NCBI GenBank assembly: GCA_022539475.1
Contig: VCMS01000220.1
Coordinates: 1 to 64,000 of the forward strand
DNA length: 64,000 nucleotides
Reading direction: 5' to 3'
From: Gracilaria domingensis
Lineage: Eukaryota; Rhodophyta; Florideophyceae; Gracilariales; Gracilariaceae
Shown here in pieces: positions 30,467 through 41,502 of the stretch; position 1 is the stretch's first letter, and every line of letters starts with the position of its first letter. A program made the position numbers and the translations under genes. A model generated the notes under the pieces. That model did no database searches. It saw only the letters and a program-made list of their open reading frames with translations, and was not told the DNA's origin.

Positions 30467-32200
30467 GATCCCACCAAGATCCATCAGTTCACGCGCTTTG
30501 CGGGGGTGTCAATGGCGCCGAGCATTACCGGCCTTGCGTCTTCGTGTCAAGTCGATGTACTACAGACGGTGTGCGACTGAATTGTGGCAGCGTGCGAAGA
30601 TTGTTGAAGCCGTTCTGTTCGCACGGTCTCATCCTTTGCTACGACAGAGTTATTCGTTGAGGTGTGCAATGTCGCAGAAAACGGCTCGGGGATGAATATC
30701 TCGAGTACGAGCGAGTGCGGCCTGGGCTATGATGTGCACTGCCAAATCTAGGGAGAATGTGCCATGTCACGCGCATTTATCGCAGCGCCATTCCTCGAGA
30801 CCCAGCTTGGACTGCGCGGCACGAGGCTCGTGCCACGACGAGGCGACAGCCGATTCGGCGAAGCCGAAGGATTCAGCGTGCAATGTCACTTGGTCCGGGC
30901 TCCGACGGTGGGAGCCATCGCGGCGAGGGGTGCACGACTTGGCAGAGAATGGATCGGACATTGTGCTGCGCGGCTACGAACACGCTCCGCCCTGTGCAAC
31001 TTTCGCGGTGGTGAGGCGTAGTTCATAACAGAGATGCGATCTTGCCGTATTGTGCGATGACCCACGAGACGCCTTCTCTTCGCTCGCGTTCCGCTGCGAT
31101 CATTGACGACTCTGTAGATGTGGCCATCCGCGTGTGCAATTATGCGGACGCTGTTCTGCTCGCCATGACCTTCGTGGATCGTACGCGGTTGCTCGTGGAC
31201 CTAGCTGCGGCTGGTAGCCCGTCTGCTTCTAGACGAGATCGACTTGTCTATGTTTGGCAATGCAGCAGTGCACCGCTCCGAAATGGTTGTGCGCAGGCGT
31301 CAGCGATCGTAAATACGAGCGGATATTGCGTGAAACAGCAGCAGAAAAGTTCTGGTGGGATGTCCATGTAGCTATTTGCCCCGCACTTGAAATGCTTGAA
31401 ACGACGGAGCACGGGCGTTGCGCCAGGCTGAGTTGCTGTGTAGGCGTGGCTGTATTAGACGTGGCGCCGGATAATACCACCGTGTTGCAGTAAGGGGGAC
31501 GGCACCACTGCGGCGCTGCGCGAGCCCGACTCACCGCAAGCAAAGGAAGCTACGAAATGTGGACGCGTACAGATGATAAACAGTAGTAGACGATCCCTCT
31601 CTCCGAGCCCTAGTCGAATATCAGAAAGTACGTAATGCATTCCTCGCCCGTCGACGTGTTCACCGTGAGTGCCAAAGTTCTGCTCAAGAAGTGGCTCATT
31701 CATGAGCTCTTGAGAACAGCAGCAGAATCGGGCTGGGTTCACGGGAAAGACTAGTGTGAGTGTTGGACGTTCGACGCGGCAGCCTACGTCGCGAGAAAGG
31801 CGATTCTAGGGCACAAAGGTGAGTAACGGTCCGTGCCAATGAGCCCCGACCAGACGCACCTCATGCCCATCTCGTGGCACAGAATGGTGCGTGTGTCGGA
31901 CGCTGAAAGCCGCAGCATCAGCAGGCAGCTCCGAGATCACGGCGAGTGCGTGCGTCGAACGAGTGGCAAGGAACATACCGATGGCATCCACCTTGTGTTG
32001 GAACACGCAGAAACGCATCGGCTGCGGGGTTCGGACAGTGGAGTTGGCGTCTTTGTGCTCACGTAACTTGATCCTCTGCGGCAGCAAAATATCGACGCGC
32101 TCACGCTCACTTGTTCCGTGCTCGCAGAGAAGGGCTCTGAAGTCAATGGCTTTGACGTGTACCTGACGCAACAAGGGAGAATGTGATGTGTTGTGCCCCA
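30467..32200 (+). pseudogene. NLR relics after gene 3: tail, TIR and WD fragments
   Basis: About 30900-31060 encodes a worn tail (VHDLAENGSDIVL, then CNFRGG and RSCRIVR separated by a stop). About 31040-31400 is the second copy of the flank block at 18240-18620. About 31560-31740 aligns with the TIR region (codons for the KKW-x-EL part survive). About 31870-31970 is a WD-repeat fragment (MVRVSDAESRS, LRDHGE), and about 32080-32190 is another tail (EKGSEV, DVYLTQQG). It marks the right edge of the array. Confidence 0.65.
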
Positions 32201-33198
32201 GTTTGAAACCGTTGCTGCTGCAGACTCCGTGCTCCAGAGATCCATCTTTCTGCGCTATGCCGGAGAAAAGCAAAGAATATAGGCTCCCATGATGAACGCC
32301 TATGATGGACGACTCAACGGCTTTCGCTATCTGCGGTACAGTGACCTTGGCTTGCCGCGCCAGTCTCCGTGCACGAAACGACGCAGCGTGGTCGTGGACA
32401 GGGTGTGGAAGGGTGGCGGTAAGGCGTCAGATTGGGTGTTCCACGAGACGGTTGTCGGAGATCGAAGCTGTTTGGTCATCCATGGTCGGCCATGGGGTTA
32501 CGGTTGACGACCCTCGCCGACGGAAGAGATCAAGCCTACGGTACGGGGTAAAGGTCGGCGTATTCAGCGTGCAACGTGCGCTACGCTTACACGTTGATAC
32601 AAAATATTTGGTGTTTGGATTTCAGGACCTCAAGTCAAGCGCCAAAGAAGGCTACAAGGCTACCGACGGCACAAGGATACCACCATTTTGCAGACTACCA
32701 CCTTTTGCCCCCGTTTTTTCAATGCATAATGACAGCGATGCAAAGTGGACACGATGCCTGATTGTAGCAATTTGAATGAATGTTTTTAAACATTTAAAAA
32801 ATGTTTTGGATTAGAAATGCAAGTTTTGTCCCAGACAAAACCCAAAATTAAAATTCAGAACACTGATAGCATAATTGCCACGCCTTCCACGTAAACTACG
32901 CTCCAAAAGCCAATCTATTTCATTCTTTCTTCCAAGTTTTCGGCAGTTCCGAGATTTCATTTCTTTTCATACATGTTTCCGAATATGCAATACTCTAGAT
33001 AGAGAGTATATGAGAAGGAAGAAAGTGCATTCATTTCGATTATTCATTCCCAAAAAGTGACAAAACTCGCATTGTACTCTTCGCTATCTTATGGCGAATT
33101 TGCGTCATTGCGATGAGAATCCCCCCTGATGCAACTCATATGTAGAACGTACGATATGTAGAGCTGCTTGCCGCGGTTTGTTCGACTGAGTATCAGCT
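32201..33198. other. Intergenic; composition changes from GC-rich to AT-rich
   Basis: No gene is supported here. Around 32770 the sequence turns from the GC-rich array flank to AT-rich DNA with runs such as TTTTTAAACATTTAAAAAATG. Everything to the left is the repeat-rich array; to the right lie ordinary small genes. Confidence 0.6.
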
Positions 33199-33206
33199 CT
33201 ATATAA
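33199..33206 (+). promoter_or_regulatory. TATA box of the zinc-finger gene at 33287
   Basis: TATATAAT lies about 80 bp before the preferred start codon, leaving room for a short leader. It makes the Met at 33287 a better start than the upstream Met at 33269. Confidence 0.6.
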
Positions 33207-33286
33207 TAGCACCACATCAAGTCTTCAATCTCAATGAAGTAAAAGACCTGATATAGGAGTGAATTGTCTTGCACAGGCCTTCAACC

Positions 33287-34072
33287 ATGAGTGACTCCGG
33301 TCCACCTACACCCACACCGTCTGACATCGAGGCAGCTCGCCAGAACTACAGACAAATTTTCAACAACCTTGGGAGGGACGAAAATCACGAGAGCAATCCG
33401 AGCGCATCGAACGATAACGCACCGACCACACCCCTTTCCGCACCATTGTCTCCCCTTGAGAGGTTTCTGAGAAACCTTCCTCCTCCCCCACCATCCCAAG
33501 ATCCCATAGTCGTCACTCGTGTCCCGCCACTGGTAGAACCGTCAATTGCAAATCCATACCCTTGCTTCAGTTGCGGCCAAAGCTTTGGCACGAGGGCCGG
33601 TAGAGATCGGCACCGCTGCAACGTATATGAATGTACTCGTTGCGACTTCGTAACAACTACTAGACATATCTTTCACACTCATTTAGAGAGGCACCGCCTT
33701 CCAACGTCCGAAGCAGCTGCGGAGGCTCACTTTCAATGTTTCGTTTGTCACTGTTGGTTCAGACATCAGCGTAGTCTGGCAAGGCACATGAGGGTGCATG
33801 CAGATGTTAGATCCAATTGCCACCACTGCAACGGTTCGTTTTCTCGTTTCTACCTCATGCGGAATCACGTTCGTGCTTTCCATGACGACGGCGTGAGAAA
33901 GCATTGCCTCTATTGTCACTACGTGGGCACTCCAAACCAAATGGAAGCTCATGTGCTCCAGGCCCATGGCTATCATGAATGCTCGTTTTGCAGGTCCAAG
34001 AAGAGGCCAGCAGATCTTGCCGTGCACAAGACTGTTTGTTCGCACAACCCTCGAAACCCGGAGCAGCATTAA
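33287..34072 (+). CDS. Multi-finger C2H2 zinc-finger protein
   Basis: A 261-residue probable nucleic-acid-binding protein, intron-free. The first 90 residues are Pro/Ser/Asn-rich and probably disordered (PPTPTPSD, LPPPPPS). Six finger-like units follow: Cys93/96 with His109 and Cys111; Cys116/119 with His132/136; Cys151/154 with His167/171; Cys178/181 with His194/199; Cys207/210 with His222/227; and Cys232/235 with His247 and Cys251. Linkers are irregular, without the TGEKP type of tandem DNA-binding arrays, so DNA binding is plausible but not assured. I prefer the start at 33287 (MSDSGPP) over 33269. Confidence 0.85.
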   Translation: MSDSGPPTPTPSDIEAARQNYRQIFNNLGRDENHESNPSASNDNAPTTPLSAPLSPLERFLRNLPPPPPSQDPIVVTRVPPLVEPSIANPYPCFSCGQSFGTRAGRDRHRCNVYECTRCDFVTTTRHIFHTHLERHRLPTSEAAAEAHFQCFVCHCWFRHQRSLARHMRVHADVRSNCHHCNGSFSRFYLMRNHVRAFHDDGVRKHCLYCHYVGTPNQMEAHVLQAHGYHECSFCRSKKRPADLAVHKTVCSHNPRNPEQH

Positions 34073-35588
34073 TGGGAGTTCTTTGGTGCTTCTAAAAGGC
34101 AGCTTCTGGATATGTTTCAATCCTTGTACTTGAGTGAAAATAAGTTGTAAATAGAAAAAAGAGTTGGGCGTGTCTTATGGCTTTGAATATCCTGGCTACC
34201 AGGAAATGCCGGGAGTAAATGTACTTAGTCGATACATAGCGTATTTACTTCGTGCATCGACTACTCTCCATTTTGCACTCTTGATTTGTGAGATTGTCTC
34301 TAGTACATTGTGCCAACTCACGTTAAAGATCACGATAGAGCACCAAGGAACTGAACGTCAGATGGTTTCATGCCATCTGACCTCCTTTCTGATCGCAAAT
34401 CTCGGCGATCAGGTGCCTTTATAGTGCTTGACTCTACTTACTATGCGTAGCTAGCTTCTAATTAAACCACGAAGCACCACTGAGCTCAAAATTCTTAGTC
34501 TAATTAGGCCTCTGTAGCACTAGCACTAGCAATTCAAACTAGAACCGTCCACGCTCTTATTCGCTTCATCATGTTCCTTCTAGTCGAAAAGAGTACGGTT
34601 TCATAAATGTCCCACACTTGTTTCGAAGACGGCCATACTTGATGAGTCATCCATTAGTATAAAAGTTGATATCAGTGGCTAGAATGGTATGCATCCGACC
34701 GGGACAAGTGTCAGGTTTCGGATTAGAAATGTATCAGACATGTCTGCATGAAGGTTGCGCGCTACAATCTTGAAGCGGAGGACGTTTATTGGTACCCATG
34801 GAGGATCTGCTTTCAAACACAGGTGTTTCGGAAAAGGTTGAAAGTAAACTCATCGAATTTATCGAAGACGACCTTAAAATGAGTTGGCATTGAAGTACAA
34901 ATCCATAACTTGTCGAGGGAGCAGGTTGTGGGAGACCCCCCGCAAGCTGCGCCGTGTTCGACGACGGCGGCTAAAGCGCTGGAGTTGCCGTAAACGACGT
35001 TCGCGCTCGGCCCCGCCGCCGCCGGCGCAGCAGTACTTTAAACGCGCGTACGATAGTCTCTTATTTAGTCTAGTGGTAATCAATTCTATCGTATCCTCTA
35101 CAAGTAAGCGAACTACAGCTTTACGACGGTCCTTGACCGAGGGCGACGCAGCCCCTCGCTGGGCCGTAAGTCCGCACGCATGACATACCTCCACACCGGA
35201 GGCGAAAGTCGCGTTGCACATGCTGCCCTCCACCGGGGCCGCCACTGTGCCGATCAGTCTGCCTAATCTCACTCGGAGACCAGATTGGATCGTACGACAG
35301 ACTTCAACATAACTATCTCGATTTCTCTCATTTTTGGTTACCCCTGATTATGGGGCAGAAAATCCATCACGTCTGAGCCCTTCGCTAAATAGAAGCTTTC
35401 TTTGGATACCTAAAGCAAGACAGCACGAGAGAAAAATCTGATCTCTTTCTCTTAGAGTTTCCGTGCGTGTTGATGTCGAGGCTCCGGCCAAGGCTTCAAC
35501 AAAGGTGCTTATTTCTAAACACGCATCTGGAATAAAGCCACGCATGTCGAAGTCAAGTCTCTGGATTGTAAATGACCGAAAATGTTTA
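34073..35588. other. Intergenic, AT-rich, with a GC-rich patch at about 34915-35270
   Basis: Most of it holds nothing I can name. The GC-rich patch has an open frame on the minus strand (34874-35272; CHACGL, then an Arg-rich end) and a shorter one on the plus strand. I cannot tell a real small gene from a relic or chance. Its composition is unlike its surroundings, which suggests an inserted fragment. Confidence 0.35.
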
Positions 35589-36491
35589 TTAATTCAACTG
35601 TCGATCGCCACTATTATCTCTCAGATATCCAAAACTATAACTATCATCTCCATCTTTCTTCATCTCTAGCATTTTTCTTACTAATTTATAATCTGGCTTA
35701 ATTTCCTTCCCTGCAAGCGATTGAACGTAATCGATCAAAGGAGCGTACTCCGGAAGCTTCGCTGCCACTTCCCACAGATTGTAGTCATAAACGTTCCTAA
35801 TCTTTTTCTCTTCTACCCACAAATCGAAGAATGTGTATAACAAAAAAATCAAATCCCTCCGAACACCAGCATAATTGTAAAACTGAGTGCAGTCATACAT
35901 CTCAGTAATCACAACTTTTGAGGCCGCTTCAGATATCATGCTGCATATTATGTTTGAAGCACTCATAGTACCAAGCAAAAGTGCTCTATCATTCAACGCT
36001 TTCATGCAGTCGAGCAAAGAAATGCACATAGATACCGCTTCTTCCTTAGTAAACTTTCCCGATTCCTCTATCCGCTCGCTTGCCAGCAGCCCTTCGTCAG
36101 ACATTACCAACATTTTAGCATCGGCAAGGGCGATAAGTTTGTGAACTTTTGCAAAAGGTAGTTGGATAAGGTCTTGCATTGTCTTCCTGCAGTAACTGTA
36201 TGTAAAATACATCGCTTGTGCTGTTGAATTACAACCATTCTTTTCTATTTGCAGCAATACCTTTTGATTTTTCGAAGAATCATAAGCGCGAATGATGACC
36301 TTGGATTCGAACTTGCTGACAACTTTATCTACTCGGTACTGATCAGCAATATATTGACCAGCGGAAAAGTTAGAGATTGCTTCGAAGGTAGATTCGGGCA
36401 TGCTGTCGGCGTGAATTATAGATGCAGAGTCTATGGAGTACAGGTCGCTGTGCAAAGGAGTTGATATTGTGCACGATTGAAGTTGGGACAT
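35589..36491 (-). CDS. Probable pseudokinase, CK1-like fold
   Basis: A 300-residue intron-free frame. From residue 44 (GQYIADQYRVDKVVSKF) it follows a protein-kinase layout: an N-lobe strand with VLLQIEK at 78-84 where VAIK is expected, a helix ending near a hinge-like LVMSDEGLL at 128-136, a long helix (EEAVSMCISLLDCMKALNDRALLLG) resembling the one before the catalytic loop, SASNII at 177-182, ITEMYD at 195-200 where DFG is expected, and RRDLIFLLYTFFDLW at 211-225 like the DL-x-x-L helix. The catalytic Lys, HRD Asp and DFG Asp are not recognisable, so activity is unlikely. The family assignment rests on pattern only; a novel host protein is the alternative. Confidence 0.55.
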   Translation of the reverse strand: MSQLQSCTISTPLHSDLYSIDSASIIHADSMPESTFEAISNFSAGQYIADQYRVDKVVSKFESKVIIRAYDSSKNQKVLLQIEKNGCNSTAQAMYFTYSYCRKTMQDLIQLPFAKVHKLIALADAKMLVMSDEGLLASERIEESGKFTKEEAVSMCISLLDCMKALNDRALLLGTMSASNIICSMISEAASKVVITEMYDCTQFYNYAGVRRDLIFLLYTFFDLWVEEKKIRNVYDYNLWEVAAKLPEYAPLIDYVQSLAGKEIKPDYKLVRKMLEMKKDGDDSYSFGYLRDNSGDRQLN

Positions 36492-36517
36492 TTTACGAAA
36501 GTATGTCGACGTCAGAA

Positions 36518-36526
36518 AATATATAA
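36518..36526 (-). promoter_or_regulatory. TATA box of the pseudokinase gene
   Basis: The minus strand reads TTTATATATTTTC about 30 bp upstream of the start codon at 36491. The leader would be very short. Confidence 0.5.
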
Positions 36527-37599
36527 ACTAGAAGTATTACACATCGTTCAACTTTTGAAGACAACTCTCTGAGCGGGAATCTGGATGCATTTTAACATGT
36601 ATTTCCTGGATTATTTGGTCATAGTGATAGCCGCGACGTAGCAGAGAGATGACTTTAATATGAAAAACTTTAAAAACTTTAAAAACTCGGGAGAAAGCTT
36701 TAAGGAAACCAAAAACTAAGTTCTACCTTCAAATTCCTTCACGCCAGGTATTGATTAGAGTCTTCATGGCGAAACTTAAGCGGTTTATAACTATTGTTAT
36801 TGCTGCAAAAATTGTCTCTATGAAAATATTTTCTGTTTCTTTTCTAACAGCGCCAGTTTACAAATGTAGGAATGGAGTAGAAATAAAATCTATTTGATGT
36901 GAAGTGTGTCCATTTTCTAGAACTGTTGGAAAAAGAATTAAGCACGTTCTACATTTAATAAGAATCTAGACAATCATCCCAACCATTGTGGAAACTTAAG
37001 TCATTGTCGCCTAAAAGTTTTTGCTGCTCCAGAAAATAGAAAAATGCCACACACTGTGTTACACAACGAATTTCATGCTTTCTTCTGCGATTTCTCAAGA
37101 TTAAATCAAGCAGCTCATATACTTTGAAAGCTGCAAATGCGTTTTGCAGACTTTCGCGATATGACTTCGCGGTTTGATCTAATTGCTACTTTTGGGTCCG
37201 ATGGAGCCTGGCGATAAAATTGGAGGAATATCTTCTGTACTTTAGAAAAGCATAGCAAATTTTCAGAAAGTTTTTTTCTGAATTTAAATTATTTATGAAA
37301 TCATCCACTAAGTTTCATCAAAACTGAAACTTTGAACGATCTAATTTTCGTTCTGAAGAATTGGCAAAGCTTCTCATATTAGTTTTGATATAAATTCCTT
37401 CATAATTCTCCTTTTCAAGGCATAGATCCTCATAACTGCTGCAGCATCTTTGTCATAAATTCCTGTTATACCCCTAGTCTAGACTCAACAGCTTATGAAA
37501 CATCTGAAGGTACATTTATTCTATTCGCTTATGATTTCTAGTTCAATTTTGTCTATAGTTGACTGGAGATGTGAGTTACTACAGGGCAGACTAAGCTAG
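36527..37599. other. Intergenic, AT-rich
   Basis: A stretch of more than 1 kb with no coding frame or RNA gene that I can support. Confidence 0.5.
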
Positions 37600-37609
37600 T
37601 ATAAATATA
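37600..37609 (+). promoter_or_regulatory. TATA box of the zinc-finger gene at 37723
   Basis: TATAAATATA lies about 115 bp before the start codon. A second candidate, TTATATACC at 37626-37634, is closer to the gene. Confidence 0.55.
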
Positions 37610-37722
37610 TTTCCATCGCAAGCGCTTATATACCGCCTCCTACCCAGTTAGTCTTCTCTACATCTTCGCAAACAAGAGAAACATACACATAAAAGAGACA
37701 TATACGCAGTACTTACAGAACA

Positions 37723-38346
37723 ATGAGTTCTCGCAGGAACGGTTCTTCTTCTGGTGGTGGGGGAGGAAATAGGGGTAATCCGTCCCCAAATAAGATGGAA
37801 TTGCAGTACATTCTAAACCAGCAAACATCGTCGGGCTCTGCATCGGCGAACCAAGGCCGAAATCCTGGGTCTAGATGTTCTAGAAAGACTGAAAGCTCCA
37901 AAAAGAGTGGAAGCTCGAAAAGAAGAGGCGGTTCCACTTCCCATCCCCATGCGTCTGAGGACGAAATTCAACCGAATGTGGTCCAAAGTCAGCAGGTCAG
38001 GGCTCCGGCAAGCAGCTCTGGCGCCTATGGTGCGGGTGCCAGTGCGAGTGGCATGGTTCCGCTTGACAGTCCGTTTGCAAGACAGCCATGCCCTAAATGT
38101 AACGCCTTGATCACTCAGAAGCATATGCATCGCCATCTGAGCAAGTGCGGAGAGTATACTTGTGATCATCCAGGCTGCTCATACAAAGCAAACATGACTT
38201 CTAAGTTGAATACTCATAAGAGAGTGCATAGGAAAGACTTTGTTTGCATGTTGTGTGGGGCAAAGTTCAACCGAAAGAATTTGTTGACCAAACACCAGAG
38301 AGAGTCCTGTCCCCAAAGAATTAGTTTGGAAGACAGCCGGCAATGA
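37723..38346 (+). CDS. Three-finger C2H2/C2HC zinc-finger protein
   Basis: A 207-residue intron-free frame. Residues 1-115 are Ser/Gly/Arg/Lys-rich and probably disordered, with basic patches (KKSGSSKRRGG) that could act as nuclear localisation signal. Three zinc fingers close the protein: Cys123/126 with His138 and Cys142; Cys147/152 with His165/169; and Cys175/178 with His191 and Cys196. The first and last are C2HC variants. A transcription-factor or RNA-binding role is likely from the fold, but target and partners are unknown. It is not an obvious close paralogue of the gene at 33287. Confidence 0.85.
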   Translation: MSSRRNGSSSGGGGGNRGNPSPNKMELQYILNQQTSSGSASANQGRNPGSRCSRKTESSKKSGSSKRRGGSTSHPHASEDEIQPNVVQSQQVRAPASSSGAYGAGASASGMVPLDSPFARQPCPKCNALITQKHMHRHLSKCGEYTCDHPGCSYKANMTSKLNTHKRVHRKDFVCMLCGAKFNRKNLLTKHQRESCPQRISLEDSRQ

Positions 38347-39496
38347 CCAGAGAATAAGAGTTGTCGAAACGTCTCGTAGGAAGCATATGTAGTGTAGAAA
38401 AAATAATAAACAACTGTAAATTGAATTCGTTTTCCGGGAATCTGTGCTTGTCTGATACTCTTGTAAAACGAAAGGACATTTGGAATCTCCGGGAACCAGG
38501 AAGCTGATTTATTTGGAATGGAAAATTGTGGCGGAAAGATCGATCTTTCAACCGCGGAGAGTATGTGCTTTGCACAGCCGTAGCTCTGTCTTTGGGTGCA
38601 ACTCCTTCGCCATGAATTTGCTCTGGTCGCTCCAGTCTTTGACAATAATCGGATCTTCACCCTCAGATTTAGCTTTTAAGCACCCGCCTCATCCACCCTG
38701 GGCGCAGTGAGGTTCCTATGGAACTCACTGAGCGCGCAAAGTTTTGCGTTGCGGAGTAGCAGAGCATCGGAAGCATCCGTTTCTCTGCGTCTCCCAGTCC
38801 AAAAACAATAAAGATCGCATTGAGAGCTTAACGCGAAAGACACAATAAAAACATTTATTCGGCAAACTGCGTTGGGAGGATTTAATCTCGTCTATTTCTA
38901 GAAAAACAGAATTCTGTTTCTTAAGTTTCTATTTAGTCTCATATTGGTCTATTCATAGAAGCTAAAAGACGACGAGCAGGATGATTCTTCTATGGACCCA
39001 GGAAGAAGTATGTGGCCGTTCAGATGTATGCCATGACATGTTTCGTGTGGCTGCATATGTCTAAAGCAATTACAAGGATATTTTGTGGGTTACAGATGTA
39101 TTGTTTTTTTTGGGGGCGCAGGGACGACTGAAAACAAGAACTGGGTGCCTCACAAGGTGCACATATTGTACGCCCTGCCTCGCAACCGCAGTAAGAAAGA
39201 GAGGACTGTATCTAATTAAAGGGAGAATTGGGAGTAGGAACGTGGAAAGCACGTTGAAGGTAATGTCAATTGAGTTCAGATAAGCGAGATGAGCAATTGG
39301 TGTTTATCACCTCAAGAACTCATTACATTTACGACTGATTCAAAAGCACCCGAAAAGAAACAGAACTTTACACACCGTATGCGTAAAGGATTCAGTACTG
39401 AGGAAGCCGTAAAAAATTCACCATCTGCCTTAACACATGAATCTTTCTCGTTTCGCTGTAGGATTGTCATTGCGATTTAAACGTCTTCCCTCCCCA
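38347..39496. other. Intergenic
   Basis: Nothing coding that I can support. The short frames present lack any domain or composition signal. Confidence 0.5.
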
Positions 39497-39883
39497 TCAG
39501 TGATATCTGTTGTAGTATCTCGGATAAAGAAACTGGAAGAATGAGAACGGCCTGGGGCGAGTTTCGATTGGTCTTGGAGGCGGCTTCGGCTTCGTCGTAC
39601 GTGGAGCCGTAGTCCGGGGAGGCGTAGTCGTTGGCGCTCGCGTCCGAGGTGGAGTAGTCCTCGGAGCTCGAGTTCGTGGAGGAGTTCTGGTCGGCGGTCT
39701 GGTGAAGGTCGGTCTTTGTGGTGCCACAGGGGACGGGATGAACGATGCAGCTGAAACTGTGGACGCCGCTGGTGGTGGAAGCGGTTGCAGAAACTCTGCG
39801 CCGACGCCGACGGGACGTGGGGCTTGAGCGACTGCTAGAGACACCGCGCAGAGCAGCAGGCTGACGGGGATGATGTGCTTCAT
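39497..39883 (-). CDS. Small secreted Pro/Thr/Arg-rich protein
   Basis: A 128-residue protein with a clear signal peptide (MKHIIPVSLLLCAVSLAVA, cleavage likely after Ala19). The mature start reads QAPRPVGVGAEFLQPLPP and is shared with the protein at 41503-41829. Residues about 60-110 are repeats of the type TPPRTRAP, giving a basic, extended chain. The C-terminus is aromatic (FSFFQFLYPRYYNRYH). Such proteins are often extracellular-matrix or cell-wall components and O-glycosylated; here that is inference. It has no cysteine after the signal peptide. Confidence 0.8.
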   Translation of the reverse strand: MKHIIPVSLLLCAVSLAVAQAPRPVGVGAEFLQPLPPPAASTVSAASFIPSPVAPQRPTFTRPPTRTPPRTRAPRTTPPRTRAPTTTPPRTTAPRTTKPKPPPRPIETRPRPFSFFQFLYPRYYNRYH

Positions 39884-39990
39884 GTTGGAGTGGAGCGTTT
39901 GTCGGCGATCGGATGTGGGTGTTGGCTTCCTCTTGCCGGTTAGTAGGTAGATTTAGCTAGATCGGGTGATGCTGGTCGAGGCAGCTCAGT

Positions 39991-39999
39991 GTTTTATAG
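39991..39999 (-). promoter_or_regulatory. TATA box of the secreted-protein gene at 39883
   Basis: The minus strand reads CTATAAAAC about 110 bp upstream of the start codon. Confidence 0.55.
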
Positions 40000-41422
40000 A
40001 GAACGGGCTTGAGTAGGGTCACAAGACTGAGAAGGGGTGTAACGACGGTACCGGAGCGTCCTAGGCTTCAAGTGTAATGAGATTTTGCATGGTTGATTGA
40101 TTTGAACAAGATAATCTCACGCTTCTGAGCTTGAAGCCGTCTTGTATGTTTTGACCATACTTTTGCGTTGATTAAGTGGGAGGCGAGTGAGCAGAGAAGG
40201 GAGAAACAGCGTGATCGTGCATGAACATGGACGCTATCTAGACACTATACGCAAGGCGATTGGGGCGATGGCTGGCAACTGGCGGGAGGGGATGGGGCGT
40301 CATCCTGGAGGTGAGACTGGACTCCAGTCACTTGACTGCATTGTATGAGTTTCAGACCGACGTTATGCTGTCACTAGAGTAGAAAGGTCAGGCTACACGA
40401 CGAGGCTTGAGCACGATGCATACATGCCACAAATTTAAGTGCTCAGAGCAAACCTTGTAAGAATGTAGGCTGATGTGATTCGGTGCAGAAGCGTGTCGCT
40501 TCAACGACATGAGCAGAGACTAGTACCGACACGCACATGCCTCGTAGGCAGAACGGCGCGCTGCACAGGGTGTAATTGAGATGCAGACGGTGACAAGGAG
40601 AAAGGCCAAATGAATTGCGGGGCGCTTCCGTCGGCTACACGTGAGAGGAAGACTTCTCACGTCGATGGCAAGTAAGGTACAAGCACCGTCGGTATGCTCT
40701 CGCAGTTTCTCGCCGAAACTGATCACTCTTTCCAACCGCACCGCGGCTATCATACGTGTGGCGAAGGCGAGCTGCTACGAGTGAATGGCGGCGGCGCGGT
40801 GGAAGTTGGACAGCGGCCCAAATTTAGCGCGATCGCGGCACGTGGAGCTGATCCTCGTCGGCTCACCGCATGTTCCAACGCGTCGAAACGCAACCAGGCT
40901 GGACTCGTTGATTCACAGATTCTGATTTTCAGAACGCAGCGCGCCATCCATCGCTCACCGGCGATGTCGGCGGGGACACGGGTGCCAGCGTCCACACGCA
41001 CCCGCCCTGGCCACGCCGACACGCTGGTCCTGGCGTGTACAGCATGCCACGTCGTCCACTTGCTCGTGTTATTCCCGCCAGCGTGGCACGGCGCGCATGT
41101 TACAGATGCCGACGTAGTCAGGTTGTACAAGGGTGCTGCACCTGTCACAGCCGCATGCATCGACGCCGAGAAATCGGGGCCCACTCGGTCTCTGCCACAT
41201 GTGCGACTACCTGTTGCCGCATCCTCGCGCCTACCACTGGCGCAACGCCATTGCGCCGCCGATACGCCCGCATTCGTCCTGCGACTGCCCGCATCAGTCT
41301 GCGTCACCGTCCACCTTGCTGCCGCCACTGCCGCCTCTGCCGCCAAGCCCGGCCAGCGCTCTGCCACCATGTCGGACAAGCAGTCTCACGAGCAAGCCCC
41401 GCGCCGCGGCGGCGCGGCGTCC
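40000..41422. other. Region between the secreted-protein pair; ambiguous frames
   Basis: About 40000-40690 holds no gene I can support. About 40690-41430 is GC-rich with long overlapping open frames on both strands (for example 40694-41428 plus and 40750-41379 minus). None has a recognisable domain, and open frames are expected by chance at this composition. It may be the upstream control region of the gene at 41503. Confidence 0.4.
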
Positions 41423-41430
41423 ATATAAAG
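41423..41430 (+). promoter_or_regulatory. TATA box of the secreted-protein gene at 41503
   Basis: ATATAAAG within CCATATAAAGCG, about 75 bp before the start codon. Confidence 0.6.
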
Positions 41431-41502
41431 CGATACCTTCCACCCGGATCACTCCCCGCCAACCGCTCACGTACCCTAGGACGTCTCCACATATCGTGAA
41501 CA

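Noticed and set aside
33269-33286. Upstream Met as start of the zinc-finger gene
   Set aside because: It adds only MHRPST; the Met at 33287 begins the acidic, Pro-rich leader expected, though either start is possible.
40694-41428. Long plus-strand frame with an equally long minus-strand frame across it
   Set aside because: GC-rich sequence opens frames on both strands by chance; neither product shows a domain or a sensible composition.
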